Assembly: GCF_017573505.1 (NCBI RefSeq)
Contig: NZ_JAGEOJ010000021.1
Location: forward strand, 144,882-208,881
Source of the DNA: Actinomadura barringtoniae
Lineage (GTDB): Bacteria; Actinomycetota; Actinomycetes; Streptosporangiales; Streptosporangiaceae
Direction: 5' to 3'
DNA: 64,000 nucleotides
A program made the translations under genes and the position numbers. Position 1 is the stretch's first letter, and every line of letters starts with the position of its first letter. This document shows, in pieces, positions 1 to 8,757 of this stretch. A model generated the notes under the pieces. It worked only from the letters and a program-made list of their open reading frames with translations, made no database searches and was not told the origin of the DNA.

Positions 1-517
1 GGGCTTTGGAGATCATCGTTCCGTGCTCGAACGAGACCGGGCGGAGGGTGCGGGTTCGGTTGCGCGGCAGGACGACCAGGCCGCTGGCGGTCGTGGGGCG
101 GCCCGCGGGATCGATCGTTCGGTAGACGAGCCGGTAGCCGGTCACCCCGTAGCGGGGTGCGGGCGAGGCGAAGCCGCTGGCCTTGGTGTACGCGGCTGCC
201 TCCGCTCGTGTCATCTGTACGACTCGTTCAGCGGAGACGACCGCGCCTCGCCCCGCCGAACCCCTGCCGACCTGGGCGCCGTCGGCCCGGGTGCGCTCGA
301 GTGGGGTAGCGCTGGCCTGGGTGCGGTCGGTTGAGGGGTTGCCGGTTGCCTTCCGGGCGGCTGTGGAGGTGCCGGTTGCGGTGCGGTCGGCTGCGGAGGG
401 GCGGGCTGCGGTTGGGGGTTGGTGGTCGGCGTAGGCGGCGCCTGCGGTGAGGGTGGCAAGGGCGGTCGCGGCAACCGCGGTTCCGGCCAGGGCGCGGTGG
501 CGTGCGGGAACGTTCAC
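1..517 (-). CDS. Secreted alpha/beta hydrolase, lipase-like (partial, runs off left edge)
   Basis: Reading leftward from a GTG start at 517, preceded by a strong GGAGGTAG ribosome site, the frame is open to the window edge (172 codons). The first ~33 residues form an Ala/Thr-rich signal peptide ending near AAYA. A Thr/Ala/Arg-rich low-complexity linker follows, then a conserved block (YRLVYRTIDPAGRP, SGLVVLP, SFEHGTM) typical of the N-terminal half of secreted actinomycete lipase or lysophospholipase-like hydrolases. The catalytic Ser-Asp-His lie outside the window, so substrate is unknown. The GTG start is easily missed because GC-rich overlapping frames are longer. Confidence 0.75.
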   Translation of the reverse strand, partial: MNVPARHRALAGTAVAATALATLTAGAAYADHQPPTAARPSAADRTATGTSTAARKATGNPSTDRTQASATPLERTRADGAQVGRGSAGRGAVVSAERVVQMTRAEAAAYTKASGFASPAPRYGVTGYRLVYRTIDPAGRPTTASGLVVLPRNRTRTLRPVSFEHGTMISKA

Positions 518-683
518 GGAGCTACCTCCGGGGTGCGTGGTTGGGATGTGATCGACGTTAGGAAGAGCGGCCCCGGGGGCGCGTCGCCCGCGATACCGAA
601 CTCTTGGACGCGCGACGCAACCTTTGATTCGGTCGCCAGGCGGATCACAGGGTCACGCAGCGCGTTTAGCCTGGCTGACTGTG

Positions 684-1889
684 ATGACCAGGCACGTGAC
701 GACCGTTCTGAGTGGGGCGCGACGCCGCTTCGCCGGGCGGCCTTGGGCGTTCGACGTCGCGCTCGGCGCCGGGCTCACGGCGGTGAACGTGCTGACGCTG
801 CTCGATCGCCATCCGGCCCCGAGCGCAGGCGGTGTTCTGCTGTGGGGCGCGCAGACCGTGCCGCTGTTCTGGCGGAGCCGTTACCCGCGCGCGGTGCTGG
901 CGGCGATGACCGGGCTGTTCGTGCTCTTCGAGGTGCTCGATCCGATCCAGGGGAAGCTGCCCGGCCCGTACCTGCTCGTCTTCGGCGTGTACGCGGTCGC
1001 GCGGTATGTGCCGCTGCGGGACAGCCTGGTCGCGGTCGTGTTCTCGGGTGTCGTGGCGGCGGTGACCGATCAGGTGCTCGGGCGCTTCGAGCCACCGAAG
1101 CTCGGGTCGCTGGAGCCGATCTCGGTGGTGACGTTCGTGGTGTTCTACGCGGTCGCGTGGCTGCTCGGGTATGGGCGGCGCCGGATCGACTCCGACGCGC
1201 GGCGGCTGCGGGTGTTGAACGAGCGGCTGCGCGTCGAGCAGGAGATCAACGCGAGGCAGGCCGTGGTGGCGGAACGTTCACGCATCGCTCGCGACCTGCA
1301 TGACGTGGTCGCGCATCACGTGAGCGCGATCGCGGTGCAGGCCCGTTCCACCGAGGACGTGCTGGACGAGGACCCGCGGCTGGGCCGTCAGGGCGTTGAA
1401 CGGATCGCGTCGACCGCCGACACCGCGCTGATCGAGATGCGCCGCATCCTGCATCTGCTCGCCTCGGAGACGGCCGACGATCCCGAGCATCCCGAGCCGT
1501 CCCTGCAGCATCTCGATCGGCTCGTCGCAACGGTCGAGGCGACAGGCTGTCGCGTGACGTTGAACGTGGACGAGTCGCTCGGCGCACTGCCGCAGGCGCT
1601 TCAGGTCTCCGCGTACCGGATCGTGCAGGAGTCGCTGACGAACGTGCTGAAGCACGCCGGGCCGTGCGAGGTCGTGGTCAGGCTTGAGGACGGCGGGGGA
1701 CGCGTGACGATCGACGTACAGAACGGGCCTGCCGGACCGGAGCATCGGCCGGTCGCCGGTTCGGGGCGAGGCCTGATCGGGCTTCGGGAGCGGGCGGCCG
1801 CGTTCGGCGGCACCCTGGAGGCCGGACCACGGGCCGGTGGTGGGTGGCGGGTGCAGGTCGTCCTGCCGTACGGAGAGGAGGCGCGATGA
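684..1889 (+). CDS. NarL-type sensor histidine kinase
   Basis: A 401-residue membrane kinase. Residues ~20-165 hold about five or six hydrophobic segments. A HisKA_3 dimerisation/phosphoacceptor domain follows, with the motif RSRIARDLHDVVAHHV (His ~206), then a HATPase_c domain with an N-box (QESLTNVLKHA, ~315) and a G-box (GSGRGLIGLRERA, ~360). It should autophosphorylate and pass phosphate to the next gene, whose ATG overlaps its stop (ATGA), implying translational coupling. Start could be GTG 681 or ATG 684; an upstream TTG at 624 is less likely. The signal is unknown. Confidence 0.9.
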   Translation: MTRHVTTVLSGARRRFAGRPWAFDVALGAGLTAVNVLTLLDRHPAPSAGGVLLWGAQTVPLFWRSRYPRAVLAAMTGLFVLFEVLDPIQGKLPGPYLLVFGVYAVARYVPLRDSLVAVVFSGVVAAVTDQVLGRFEPPKLGSLEPISVVTFVVFYAVAWLLGYGRRRIDSDARRLRVLNERLRVEQEINARQAVVAERSRIARDLHDVVAHHVSAIAVQARSTEDVLDEDPRLGRQGVERIASTADTALIEMRRILHLLASETADDPEHPEPSLQHLDRLVATVEATGCRVTLNVDESLGALPQALQVSAYRIVQESLTNVLKHAGPCEVVVRLEDGGGRVTIDVQNGPAGPEHRPVAGSGRGLIGLRERAAAFGGTLEAGPRAGGGWRVQVVLPYGEEAR

Positions 1890-2677
1890 CCATTCGTGTT
1901 CTTCTCGTTGACGACCAGGAGATGGTCCGGGCGGCGTTGCGCGTGGTCATCGATCGGCGCGAGGACCTGTGCGTGGTCGGGGAAGCGGGGGACGGGCAGG
2001 CGGCGATCGAGGCCGCGGCGAATCTTCGGCCTGATGTCGTGGTGATGGACGTGCGGATGCCCGGCATGACGGGCGTCGAGGCGACGCGGCGCATCATGGC
2101 CGAGTGGCCGCATCCCGGATCGCCGCCGCGAGTGCTCGTGCTGACGACGTTCGACCTGGACGAGTACGTGCACTCGGCGCTGCGTGCGGGTGCCAGCGGC
2201 TTCATGCTCAAGAACAGCCTGCCGGACGAGCTCGCCAACGCCATCCGCGTGGTCGCTGCGGGCGAGGCGATGCTCGCTCCTAGCGTGACGCATCGCCTGA
2301 TCAGCGCGTTCGCCGCGCTGCCCAAAGGACTGGTCGGAGCGCCTCCCGCCACACGCGCGAACGCAAGGGCGGGCGCGGATGTGGATGCGAAGGCGAAGAC
2401 GGGTGCGGATGCGAACGCGGGCGGAGATGCGGGCGGGAGTGCGGCCAGAGAGGCGACCGGAGACAGCGGGCCGCTCGACAAGTTGACCGAACGCGAGTTG
2501 CACGTGCTGATCCTCGTCGCGCGAGGCCTGTCCAACGCGCAGATCGCCGAGGCGCTCGACGTCACACAGGCGAACGTGAAGAGCCGCGTCAACCGCATCC
2601 TGACGCGGCTCGGCCTGGAGAACCGCGTTCAGGCCGCCATCCTCGCCCACGAGGCGGGACTCCTGGCCAGCGAGTAA
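1886..2677 (+). CDS. LuxR/NarL-family response regulator with extended Ala/Gly/Asp linker
   Basis: 263 residues. The receiver domain (1-~125) shows the acidic pair DD9-10, phosphoacceptor Asp55 (VVVMDVRMPGMTG) and conserved Lys (MLKNS). The C-terminal LuxR HTH covers ~200-263 (LTERELHVLILVARGLSNAQIAEAL). Partner of the overlapping upstream kinase. Oddity: about 40 residues of low complexity (ANARAGADVDAKAKTGADA and similar) separate receiver and HTH, longer than usual, encoded by imperfect short repeats at 2355-2460. A hairpin terminator follows the stop. Target genes unknown; adjacent genes are possible. Confidence 0.92.
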   Translation: MTIRVLLVDDQEMVRAALRVVIDRREDLCVVGEAGDGQAAIEAAANLRPDVVVMDVRMPGMTGVEATRRIMAEWPHPGSPPRVLVLTTFDLDEYVHSALRAGASGFMLKNSLPDELANAIRVVAAGEAMLAPSVTHRLISAFAALPKGLVGAPPATRANARAGADVDAKAKTGADANAGGDAGGSAAREATGDSGPLDKLTERELHVLILVARGLSNAQIAEALDVTQANVKSRVNRILTRLGLENRVQAAILAHEAGLLASE

Positions 2678-3162
2678 GAGCAGACCTGAGAAGTGCCCGC
2701 CCCCGCGATCGTGGGTGGGGGCGGGCCCTTCTTGGTGCTGCCAGCGGCTCCTCGCCAGTGCACCTGGTAGAGGTCGATGCGCTCCACGTTCAGGCGACGT
2801 AGCGACGCCTCGACCTCGCGGCGGACGCTGGCCGGGCTCATGTCGCGCACGGGCGGCGAGGCCGGGTCGTTGTCGTCCCAGGAGAGGCCGAGCTTGGTGA
2901 AGACGAACGGCCGGTCGGCCTCGGGGAGGTCGGCGAGGGCCTTCGCGACGACCTCCTCGCTGTGGCCGAGTCCGTAGACGGCGGCGGTGTCGATCCAGTT
3001 CACGCCCTGCTCGACGGCGTGGCGGATCGTGGCGATCGATTCCGCGTCGTCTTGCGGGCCCCACGCGTACCGCCAGCCTGGGCCGCTGATTCCCCACGAG
3101 CCGAAGCCGACGCGGGTGATCTCCATGTCGCTTTTGCCGAGGCGGGCCTTGGGAAGGCTCAT
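2629..3162 (-). pseudogene. Truncated aldo/keto reductase
   Basis: The first ~140 residues are a good aldo/keto reductase N-terminal half: GFGSWGISGPGW, the catalytic-Tyr strand VNWIDTAAVYGLGHSEE, and the VERIDLYQVHW strand. After HW the frame reads Pro-rich sequence encoded by the neighbouring terminator hairpin and then antisense of the response-regulator 3' end. Family members are ~310-340 residues, so the C-terminal half of the barrel, including much of the NADPH site, is missing. The start (ATG 3162) has a good AAGGAG site, so this looks like a recent 3' deletion rather than an annotation artefact. Not expected to be active. Confidence 0.75.
2695..2726 (+). terminator. Hairpin terminator after the response regulator
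   Basis: GCCCGCCCCC (2695-2704) pairs with GGGGGCGGGC (2717-2726), ten pairs with a 12-base loop, followed by CCTTCTT. It lies 17 bases after the response-regulator stop and inside the tail of the truncated aldo/keto reductase frame on the other strand. Confidence 0.7.
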
Positions 3163-3364
3163 GGTTCGTGACTCCTTGAGTGCGTGCTTCCTGCGATGTC
3201 ACTCATGGTGTCTGCGCTGGTCAGCGCTACCCAGTGCCCTGTTCAGCCGAGGAACGGGCGTGCCTAGGTCTGCCAGAACCACCCACCCACCCACGCGCAG
3301 CAGCCTCGCCCTGGGCATCCGGCCAGGGCGAGGCTGAGGGCTGACCGCTGAAGAGCGGGAGGGC

Positions 3365-4849
3365 TCAACTCTTCTTGGCGGGTGCGGGGCGGCGGGGGAG
3401 CAGGAACGCGGGGACGAGCGCCAGCACCAGCACCACGGCGGCGACCGCGTAGGTGTGCTGGAACGCATCCGCCAACGCCGGGGCGAGAGCCTCCCGGCTC
3501 TTACCTGCGGCGCCTGCGACCGCGCCGTCCGAGCCGGGGACGCGGTCGGCCAGCGCGCCGGTCAGCAGCACCGACGCCACCGCCGTGCCGACGGCGCCCA
3601 TCATCGTGTTGATGAGGTTGACCGTGCTGCTTCCGGCGGGCGCCTGGGCGTGCGACAGGTTGCGGGCCGCCGCGGTCATCGTCGGCATCACCGTCGAGCC
3701 GCCGCCCGCGCCGACCGCGGCCATGGCGAGCATGAGCACCCAGTACGGGGTGTCGGCGGCCAGCTGCGTGGTGAAGACGATGAATCCGGTCGAGCCGATC
3801 GTGATGCCCGCGAGCACGATCCGTCCCGGCCCCACCTTGTCGATGAGGCGGCCGGCGACCTGCATGGCGGTACCGGACGCGAGCGCGGCGGGGATGCCGA
3901 GCAGCCCGGCCATCGTGGCGCTCTCGCCGCGAACGACCTGGTAGTACAGCGGCGCCAGGATCATCGTTCCGAAGTAGCCGGAGGCGAAGAGCACCAGCGT
4001 TCCGGCGGCCGCGGCGAACGTTCGGTCGCGGAACAGGCTTAGGTCGATCAGCGGATCGCGGGCGGTCAGCGCGCGGGCGACGAACGCGACGATCAGCAGT
4101 GCGCCGGCGACGATGGGGACGAGCACGCCGGGCGAGTCGAAGCCGTGGCGTTCACCGCCGACGGTCACCCCGTACAGCAGCGTGGCCAGGCCCGGCGACA
4201 GCAGCAGGAGGCCGGGCACGTCCAGCCGCTTGGCGGCCTGCGGGGTGTCGCGCGGGAAGAAGCGCGCGGCCAGCGCGATCACCGCGACGCCGATCGGGAG
4301 GTTGATGAAGAACATCCAGCGCCAGGACACGTCGTCCACCAGCCAGCCGCCGAGCACCGGGCCGGTCAGCGGGCCGACCAGGATGGCCAGGCCGAGCGTG
4401 CTCATCACGCGGCCGAGCCGGTCGGGTGCGGCGGAACGGATGAGGATGGTCATCCCGACCGGCATGATCATGCCGCCGCCGAAGCCCTGCAGCACACGGA
4501 AGAAGATGAGCGCCTCGATGTTCCAGGCGGCGCCCGCCAGCAGGGAACCGGCCGTGAAGAGTGCGATCGCGACGAGGTAGAGGCGGCGGGCGCCGAACCG
4601 TCCGGTCGCCCACGCGGTGGCCGGGATCATGGCGCCGAGGGCCAGCGAGTAGCCGGTGGTCACCCACTGGACGGTGGCCAGCGGGGCGGCGAAGTCCTGC
4701 GACAGCCGGTTGATCGCGACGTTGACGATCGTCATGTCGAGCGTGGTCATGATGGACCCGAGCACGAGGATCAGCGCGATCGCCGTGGTGCGCGGGGAGG
4801 GTGCCGGAGCGGCGACGGGATCGTGCCGCGCGTTGGTCACGGTGGTCAT
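3365..4849 (-). CDS. MFS drug-efflux transporter, DHA2 (14-TM) family
   Basis: 494 residues from ATG 4849, with AAGGA upstream. The typical DHA2 opening MTTLDMTIVNVAINRL, the loop motif TGRFGARR and about 14 hydrophobic helices to the C-terminal basic tail support a proton-driven multidrug exporter of the EmrB/QacA type. It is followed 136 bases upstream (in transcription order) by nothing in the same direction except the FMN reductase at 4986-5558, so the two may be co-expressed. Substrate cannot be told from sequence. Confidence 0.88.
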   Translation of the reverse strand: MTTVTNARHDPVAAPAPSPRTTAIALILVLGSIMTTLDMTIVNVAINRLSQDFAAPLATVQWVTTGYSLALGAMIPATAWATGRFGARRLYLVAIALFTAGSLLAGAAWNIEALIFFRVLQGFGGGMIMPVGMTILIRSAAPDRLGRVMSTLGLAILVGPLTGPVLGGWLVDDVSWRWMFFINLPIGVAVIALAARFFPRDTPQAAKRLDVPGLLLLSPGLATLLYGVTVGGERHGFDSPGVLVPIVAGALLIVAFVARALTARDPLIDLSLFRDRTFAAAAGTLVLFASGYFGTMILAPLYYQVVRGESATMAGLLGIPAALASGTAMQVAGRLIDKVGPGRIVLAGITIGSTGFIVFTTQLAADTPYWVLMLAMAAVGAGGGSTVMPTMTAAARNLSHAQAPAGSSTVNLINTMMGAVGTAVASVLLTGALADRVPGSDGAVAGAAGKSREALAPALADAFQHTYAVAAVVLVLALVPAFLLPRRPAPAKKS

Positions 4850-4985
4850 GTCGTTGGTCCTTAGGAGGAGGCCGCGCCACGGGACGCCGGGCCGGAGGAG
4901 GCCGCGCCGCGCACTCACGCGGAGCGATGGGACGGTCCGGGCCTAGGTCTGCCGCTGCCGCTGGGGCTGGGGGCGGGGGGCAGGG

Positions 4986-5558
4986 TCAGGCGGCGTAGGG
5001 GCGGACGGCCTTGGCGTCGCGCAGGGCGTGGCCCCACCAGGCGAGCTGGTCGAGCATGTTCTTGGCGGCAGCGTCGGCGGCGGTGCTGTCCTGGTGGCGG
5101 CCGTCCTCGTCGAACTGCGACCAGGGGTTGTGAAAGCTGACGGTGTCGCGGATCGTGACCGCGTGCAGTTCGGCGAAGACCGGGCGCAGGTGCTCGACCG
5201 CGCGCAGGCCGCCCGCCAGCCCGCCGTACGAGACGAACCCGACCGGCTTGGCCTGCCACTGCGTGAAGTGCCAGTCGATGAGGTTCTTCAGCGAGGCCGG
5301 GTAGCTGTGGTTGTACTCGGGGGTCACCACGACGAACGCCTCGGCGGCGTCCAGGCGGCCGGTGACGTCGCCCAGGCCGTGCGCCGTCGAGGTGCCCATG
5401 ATCGAGGGGAGGGAGGCGTCCTCCAGGTCGATCACGTCGAAGGAGATGTCGGAGCGCTGGGCGGCCTGGCCGGTGAACCAGTCGGCCACCGTCGGGCCGA
5501 ACCGGCCCTCGCGGGTGCTGCCGATGATGATCGCCACGTGCAGGAGGTTCTCGCTCAT
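4986..5558 (-). CDS. NADPH-dependent FMN reductase family protein
   Basis: 190 residues with the flavodoxin-like fold of NADPH:FMN/quinone reductases: the N-terminal phosphate loop IIGSTREGRFGPTV and the flavin-contacting TPEYNHSYPASLKNLIDW motif. Likely cytosolic, reducing quinones, azo compounds or free flavin. ATG 5558 has GAAGGAAG upstream. Its orientation before the DHA2 exporter suggests a shared detoxification role (inference). Confidence 0.88.
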   Translation of the reverse strand: MSENLLHVAIIIGSTREGRFGPTVADWFTGQAAQRSDISFDVIDLEDASLPSIMGTSTAHGLGDVTGRLDAAEAFVVVTPEYNHSYPASLKNLIDWHFTQWQAKPVGFVSYGGLAGGLRAVEHLRPVFAELHAVTIRDTVSFHNPWSQFDEDGRHQDSTAADAAAKNMLDQLAWWGHALRDAKAVRPYAA

Positions 5559-5697
5559 TGCGGGTCTTCCTTCATCTGGTGTCTTCGCAGCTCAGGCCGC
5601 GTTCTGCTGATGAGGAAGACGCTACGGATCTCGTCCCGCCGGGGAATCTGTCACGTGACTGGGCTCGACCGGTCGACCTGACCGGTCATGCGCCAGG

Positions 5698-5739
5698 GCC
5701 GGCACCGGTCGATGGCAATGCCGGCACCGGTCGATGGCA
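5698..5739. repeat. Two-copy 22-bp direct repeat
   Basis: GCCGGCACCGGTCGATGGCA occurs at 5698-5717 and again at 5720-5739; a third degenerate copy follows to ~5760. It fills part of the 270-base gap between two leftward genes. No gene is seen there. Function unknown. Confidence 0.7.
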
Positions 5740-5827
5740 GGGCCAGGACCGGTCGGTGGGGTCCTGGCCCTCGGCGCCTGCCACTCAGCGGTGGCCGTGG
5801 GCGCCGGCGACTGAGGGTGTCGGCCGC

Positions 5828-6601
5828 TCAGCGGTGGATGAAGTCGCGGACGAGCTTGCGGAACTCCTCGGGCTTCTCCAGGCCGATGACGTGACCGCAG
5901 TCGACCTCGGCGTACGCGCTGCCAGGGATGGCGGCGTGGATCTCGCGCGAGTACTCGACGGGGATGAGGGCGTCCAGCGCGGTGCCGATGACCAGCGTCT
6001 CGGCCTGGACGCGCGGCAGCAGGTCGCGAACGTCCACGCGCAGGCACAGGTCGACCTGGCGGAGCCGTCCGGGCACCGGCTGCATGAACGAGTTGGCGGC
6101 CTCGACGCCCTCGCTGCCGATGCTGTTCAGGAACCCGCGGCTGTAGGCGGTGACCGCCGCCAGCCGGCCGAACGAGTCGGCGTCGCCGCGCAGGTTCAGC
6201 CACAGCGTCATCACGTTCCGCAGGTACTGGTCGTCCGGGTGGCTGAAGCCGGCGACGAGGATCAGCCGCCGGACCAGTTCCGGCCGGGTGGCGGCGACGG
6301 CCACGGCCACCGAAGACCCCAGGGAGTAGCCGAGCAGATCCACCGGCGCCTTGCCCGAGTCCTCGATCACGGCCGCCACCTGGGCGGCGAGCATGCCGAC
6401 GGTGAGGTCGGCGCCGTCGTCCTCCACCGGGTCGCTGCCCGAGAGGTCCGGCAGGATCACGGTGCTGCGGTCGGCGAAGTCGTCGTAGGTCCGGTCCCAC
6501 ACCATCGCGCCCGGCCCCACCCCGTGCACCAGCACCAGACCCGGTCCGGTGCCCTCGGTGCGGTACTTCACCTGGGCGTTCTCAACGGTGATCGTAGGCA
6601 T
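5828..6601 (-). CDS. Alpha/beta-fold hydrolase
   Basis: 257 residues, a single alpha/beta hydrolase domain. Oxyanion region LVLVHGVGPGAMVWD, nucleophile elbow GYSLGSS (Ser ~98), acid in TALDALIP and His in DCGHVIG give a complete triad. Soluble, no signal peptide. Divergent from the XRE-MmyB regulator at 6753 with a 150-base shared promoter region, which is the usual arrangement for a regulator and its target in this family. Substrate unknown. Confidence 0.88.
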   Translation of the reverse strand: MPTITVENAQVKYRTEGTGPGLVLVHGVGPGAMVWDRTYDDFADRSTVILPDLSGSDPVEDDGADLTVGMLAAQVAAVIEDSGKAPVDLLGYSLGSSVAVAVAATRPELVRRLILVAGFSHPDDQYLRNVMTLWLNLRGDADSFGRLAAVTAYSRGFLNSIGSEGVEAANSFMQPVPGRLRQVDLCLRVDVRDLLPRVQAETLVIGTALDALIPVEYSREIHAAIPGSAYAEVDCGHVIGLEKPEEFRKLVRDFIHR

Positions 6602-6752
6602 CAGTTCGTTCCTTCCAACGTTCGTGTCGCATCTCGGCTACCGACGACGGTGCCAACGGCGAACGCGGATGAGGAGCGGACCGTTCTGACTAGGATCGAC
6701 AGCCCTAGGCTGACGGTGCAGGTCAGGCCCCCGCAGCGGTCACAATTGGGGC

Positions 6753-7619
6753 ATGAGCACGGACATGGACCGCCAGCAGCTCGCCGACTTCCTGCGCCGT
6801 TCGCGTGAACGGCTGCGGCCGGGCGACGTCGGCCTGGCGAGCGGCCCGCGCCGCCGCACCCCCGGCCTGCGGCGCGAAGAGGTGTCGCAGCTCGCGGGCA
6901 TGTCGGCCGACTACTACATGCGGCTGGAGCAGGCCCGCAGCCCGCAGCCGTCCACCCAGATGCTGGGGGCGCTGGCCCGGGCGCTGCGCCTGACCGAGGA
7001 CGAACGCGATCACCTTTACCTGCTGGCCGGGCACAGGCCTCCGGCGGGACGGTTCGCGGGCAACCACATCCGGCCCGGCCTGCTCTATCTGCTCGACCGC
7101 CTGGAGGAGACGCCCGCGCAGATCCTCAGCGACCTGGGCGACCTGCTCGCGCAGAACGCGCTGGCGGAGGCGCTGCTGGGCTGTGTCTGCACCGTACGGG
7201 AGGAAGACCGCAACATCGTGCTGCGGTGGTTCACCCAGCCGTTCATCCGGGAGGCCTTCCCGCCCGAGGAACGTGATCAGATCAGCCGCATGCACGTCGC
7301 CGACCTGCGGGCCGCGGTCGCGCGCCGCAACCACGACGCCGCGTCCACCGAGCTGGTCGAACGCATCCGCGCGGCGAGTGACGAGTTCGCGAAGCTGTGG
7401 GACCTGCACGAGGTCGCCGTGCGGCGCAAGAGCCGGATGCGCGTCCAGCACCCGTCACTCGGGCCGGTGGAGCTGGAGTGCGAGAGCCTGCTGACCCCGG
7501 CCGAGGATCAGCGGCTCCTCGTCTTCACCCCGCCGCCCGGCACCGACGCCATCGACTACCTGGGTCTGCTCCGCGTGGTCGGCCCGGAGATCACCCACCG
7601 GCACCACGCCCACCAATAG
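6753..7619 (+). CDS. XRE regulator with MmyB-like ligand-binding domain
   Basis: 288 residues. An N-terminal XRE helix-turn-helix (residues ~8-80) carries the signature PGLRREEVSQLAGMSADYYMRLEQ. The C-terminal ~190 residues match the MmyB-like PAS-type domain (WFTQPFIREAF, the AAVARRNHDAAS region, HPSLGPVELE). Members usually repress or activate a divergent oxidoreductase or hydrolase gene in response to a small, often fatty-acid-like ligand; here the divergent gene is the hydrolase at 5828-6601. Confidence 0.9.
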   Translation: MSTDMDRQQLADFLRRSRERLRPGDVGLASGPRRRTPGLRREEVSQLAGMSADYYMRLEQARSPQPSTQMLGALARALRLTEDERDHLYLLAGHRPPAGRFAGNHIRPGLLYLLDRLEETPAQILSDLGDLLAQNALAEALLGCVCTVREEDRNIVLRWFTQPFIREAFPPEERDQISRMHVADLRAAVARRNHDAASTELVERIRAASDEFAKLWDLHEVAVRRKSRMRVQHPSLGPVELECESLLTPAEDQRLLVFTPPPGTDAIDYLGLLRVVGPEITHRHHAHQ

Positions 7620-7631
7620 CCCGACCGAGAA

Positions 7632-8651
7632 TCAGGACCCGGCAGACCCCGCGGACTTGGTCGACTCGGCGGGCTCGGCAGCCCCAGCGGGCTCGGCAGC
7701 CCCAGTGGGCTCGGCCGAACCGGCGGACTCGGGAGACCCAGCGGGCTCGGTGGACTCGGCGGACTTGGCGAGGAAGTCGCGGAAGTAGGCGACGAAGTCG
7801 GGCTGCGTGCCGTCGACGTCGGTGAAGCCGTACTCCTTGGCGAGTTCGCCGCTGCTGTACGAGCCGCCGGTCTTGGCCATCACGTCCGGGTCGGCGGCGA
7901 GGGCGACGACGGCGCGGCCGACGTAGGCGGGCGTCTCGGACTGAAGGAAGTGCGGGTCCTTCTCGGCGCCGTCCCGCCAGTTCTCCTCGGTCACCCCGAA
8001 GATCTCCAGCATGGCCTCCGACCTGAGGAAACCGGGCGTGAGCGCGAGCGCGGCGATGCCGTGCGACTTGAGCTCGGCGGCCTGGTTCTTGGCCAGGCGG
8101 ATCACGGTCTGCTTGGCGAGGTCGTAATAGAACGTGCCGCGGTAGCCGCCGAGCAGCTCCTCCACGAACTGCTCGGTGCCGTCGGTCACCTCCACGACCA
8201 GGCCCTTCTTCTGCTCGACCAGCAGTGGCAGCGCGAAGCGGCTCGTGATGATGTGCGTGTCCACAGCCCTGTGGAGAAGCTTCAGGCCCTTGTCGAGGTC
8301 GTGCTCCCACAGCGGCTTGTCCCACTCGACGAGCGACTCGCCGCCCCAGATGTCGTTCACCAGGACGTCCAGCCGGCCGTGGTCCGCGCGGATCCGTTCG
8401 GCGAGCGCCCGCACCTGCTCGGGGTCGGAGTGATCGACGCGGACGGCGATGCCGGTGCCGCCGCGCGCGGTGACCAGGTCGGCGCTGTCCTCGATCGTCT
8501 CCGGCCGGTCGAGGTCGGAACGGCCCGCGCGCGTGCTGCGGCCGGTCACGTACACGGTCGCCCCGGCGGCGCCGAGCTCGACGGCGATGGCGCGGCCGGC
8601 GCCACGGGTGCCGCCGGCGACGAGGGCGACCGCGTCGGTCAGCTGAGGCAT
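7632..8651 (-). CDS. SDR-family oxidoreductase with low-complexity C-terminal tail
   Basis: 339 residues. Rossmann motif VAGGTRGAGRA near the N-terminus, catalytic YYDLAKQ (YxxxK); the usual NNAG is replaced by VNDIWGG, as in a subset of SDRs with a bound large substrate loop. The enzyme proper ends near residue 295; the last ~40 residues are Ser/Ala/Glu/Pro repeats (SAEPTGAAEPAGAAEPAES) encoded by 7632-7755. A strong GGAGGAACG site precedes ATG 8651. Cofactor probably NADP; substrate unknown. Confidence 0.85.
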   Translation of the reverse strand: MPQLTDAVALVAGGTRGAGRAIAVELGAAGATVYVTGRSTRAGRSDLDRPETIEDSADLVTARGGTGIAVRVDHSDPEQVRALAERIRADHGRLDVLVNDIWGGESLVEWDKPLWEHDLDKGLKLLHRAVDTHIITSRFALPLLVEQKKGLVVEVTDGTEQFVEELLGGYRGTFYYDLAKQTVIRLAKNQAAELKSHGIAALALTPGFLRSEAMLEIFGVTEENWRDGAEKDPHFLQSETPAYVGRAVVALAADPDVMAKTGGSYSSGELAKEYGFTDVDGTQPDFVAYFRDFLAKSAESTEPAGSPESAGSAEPTGAAEPAGAAEPAESTKSAGSAGS

Positions 8652-8668
8652 GATCGTTCCTCCCGGGA

Positions 8669-8750
8669 TTAGTAAATGCTCATTCGTTTATTAACGTAGA
8701 CCACGGCCGACAGCGTTTGCAAACGCGCGTTCATAAACTCGTTCGGTTAA
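8669..8750. promoter_or_regulatory. AT-rich promoter/operator region of the SDR gene
   Basis: Just upstream of the SDR start, an AT-rich stretch contains TAAA-N10-TTTA (TAAATGCTCATTCGTTTA) and a second related segment CATAAACTCGTTCGGTTAA. The paired CTCATTCG/CTCGTTCG cores suggest two binding sites for a TetR-like repressor, but no such gene adjoins. Weak evidence. Confidence 0.3.
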
Positions 8751-8757
8751 CTATCGC

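Noticed and set aside
211..474. Pro-rich leftward frame
   Set aside because: The same strand has a GTG-started secreted hydrolase in another frame with a signal peptide and conserved motifs.
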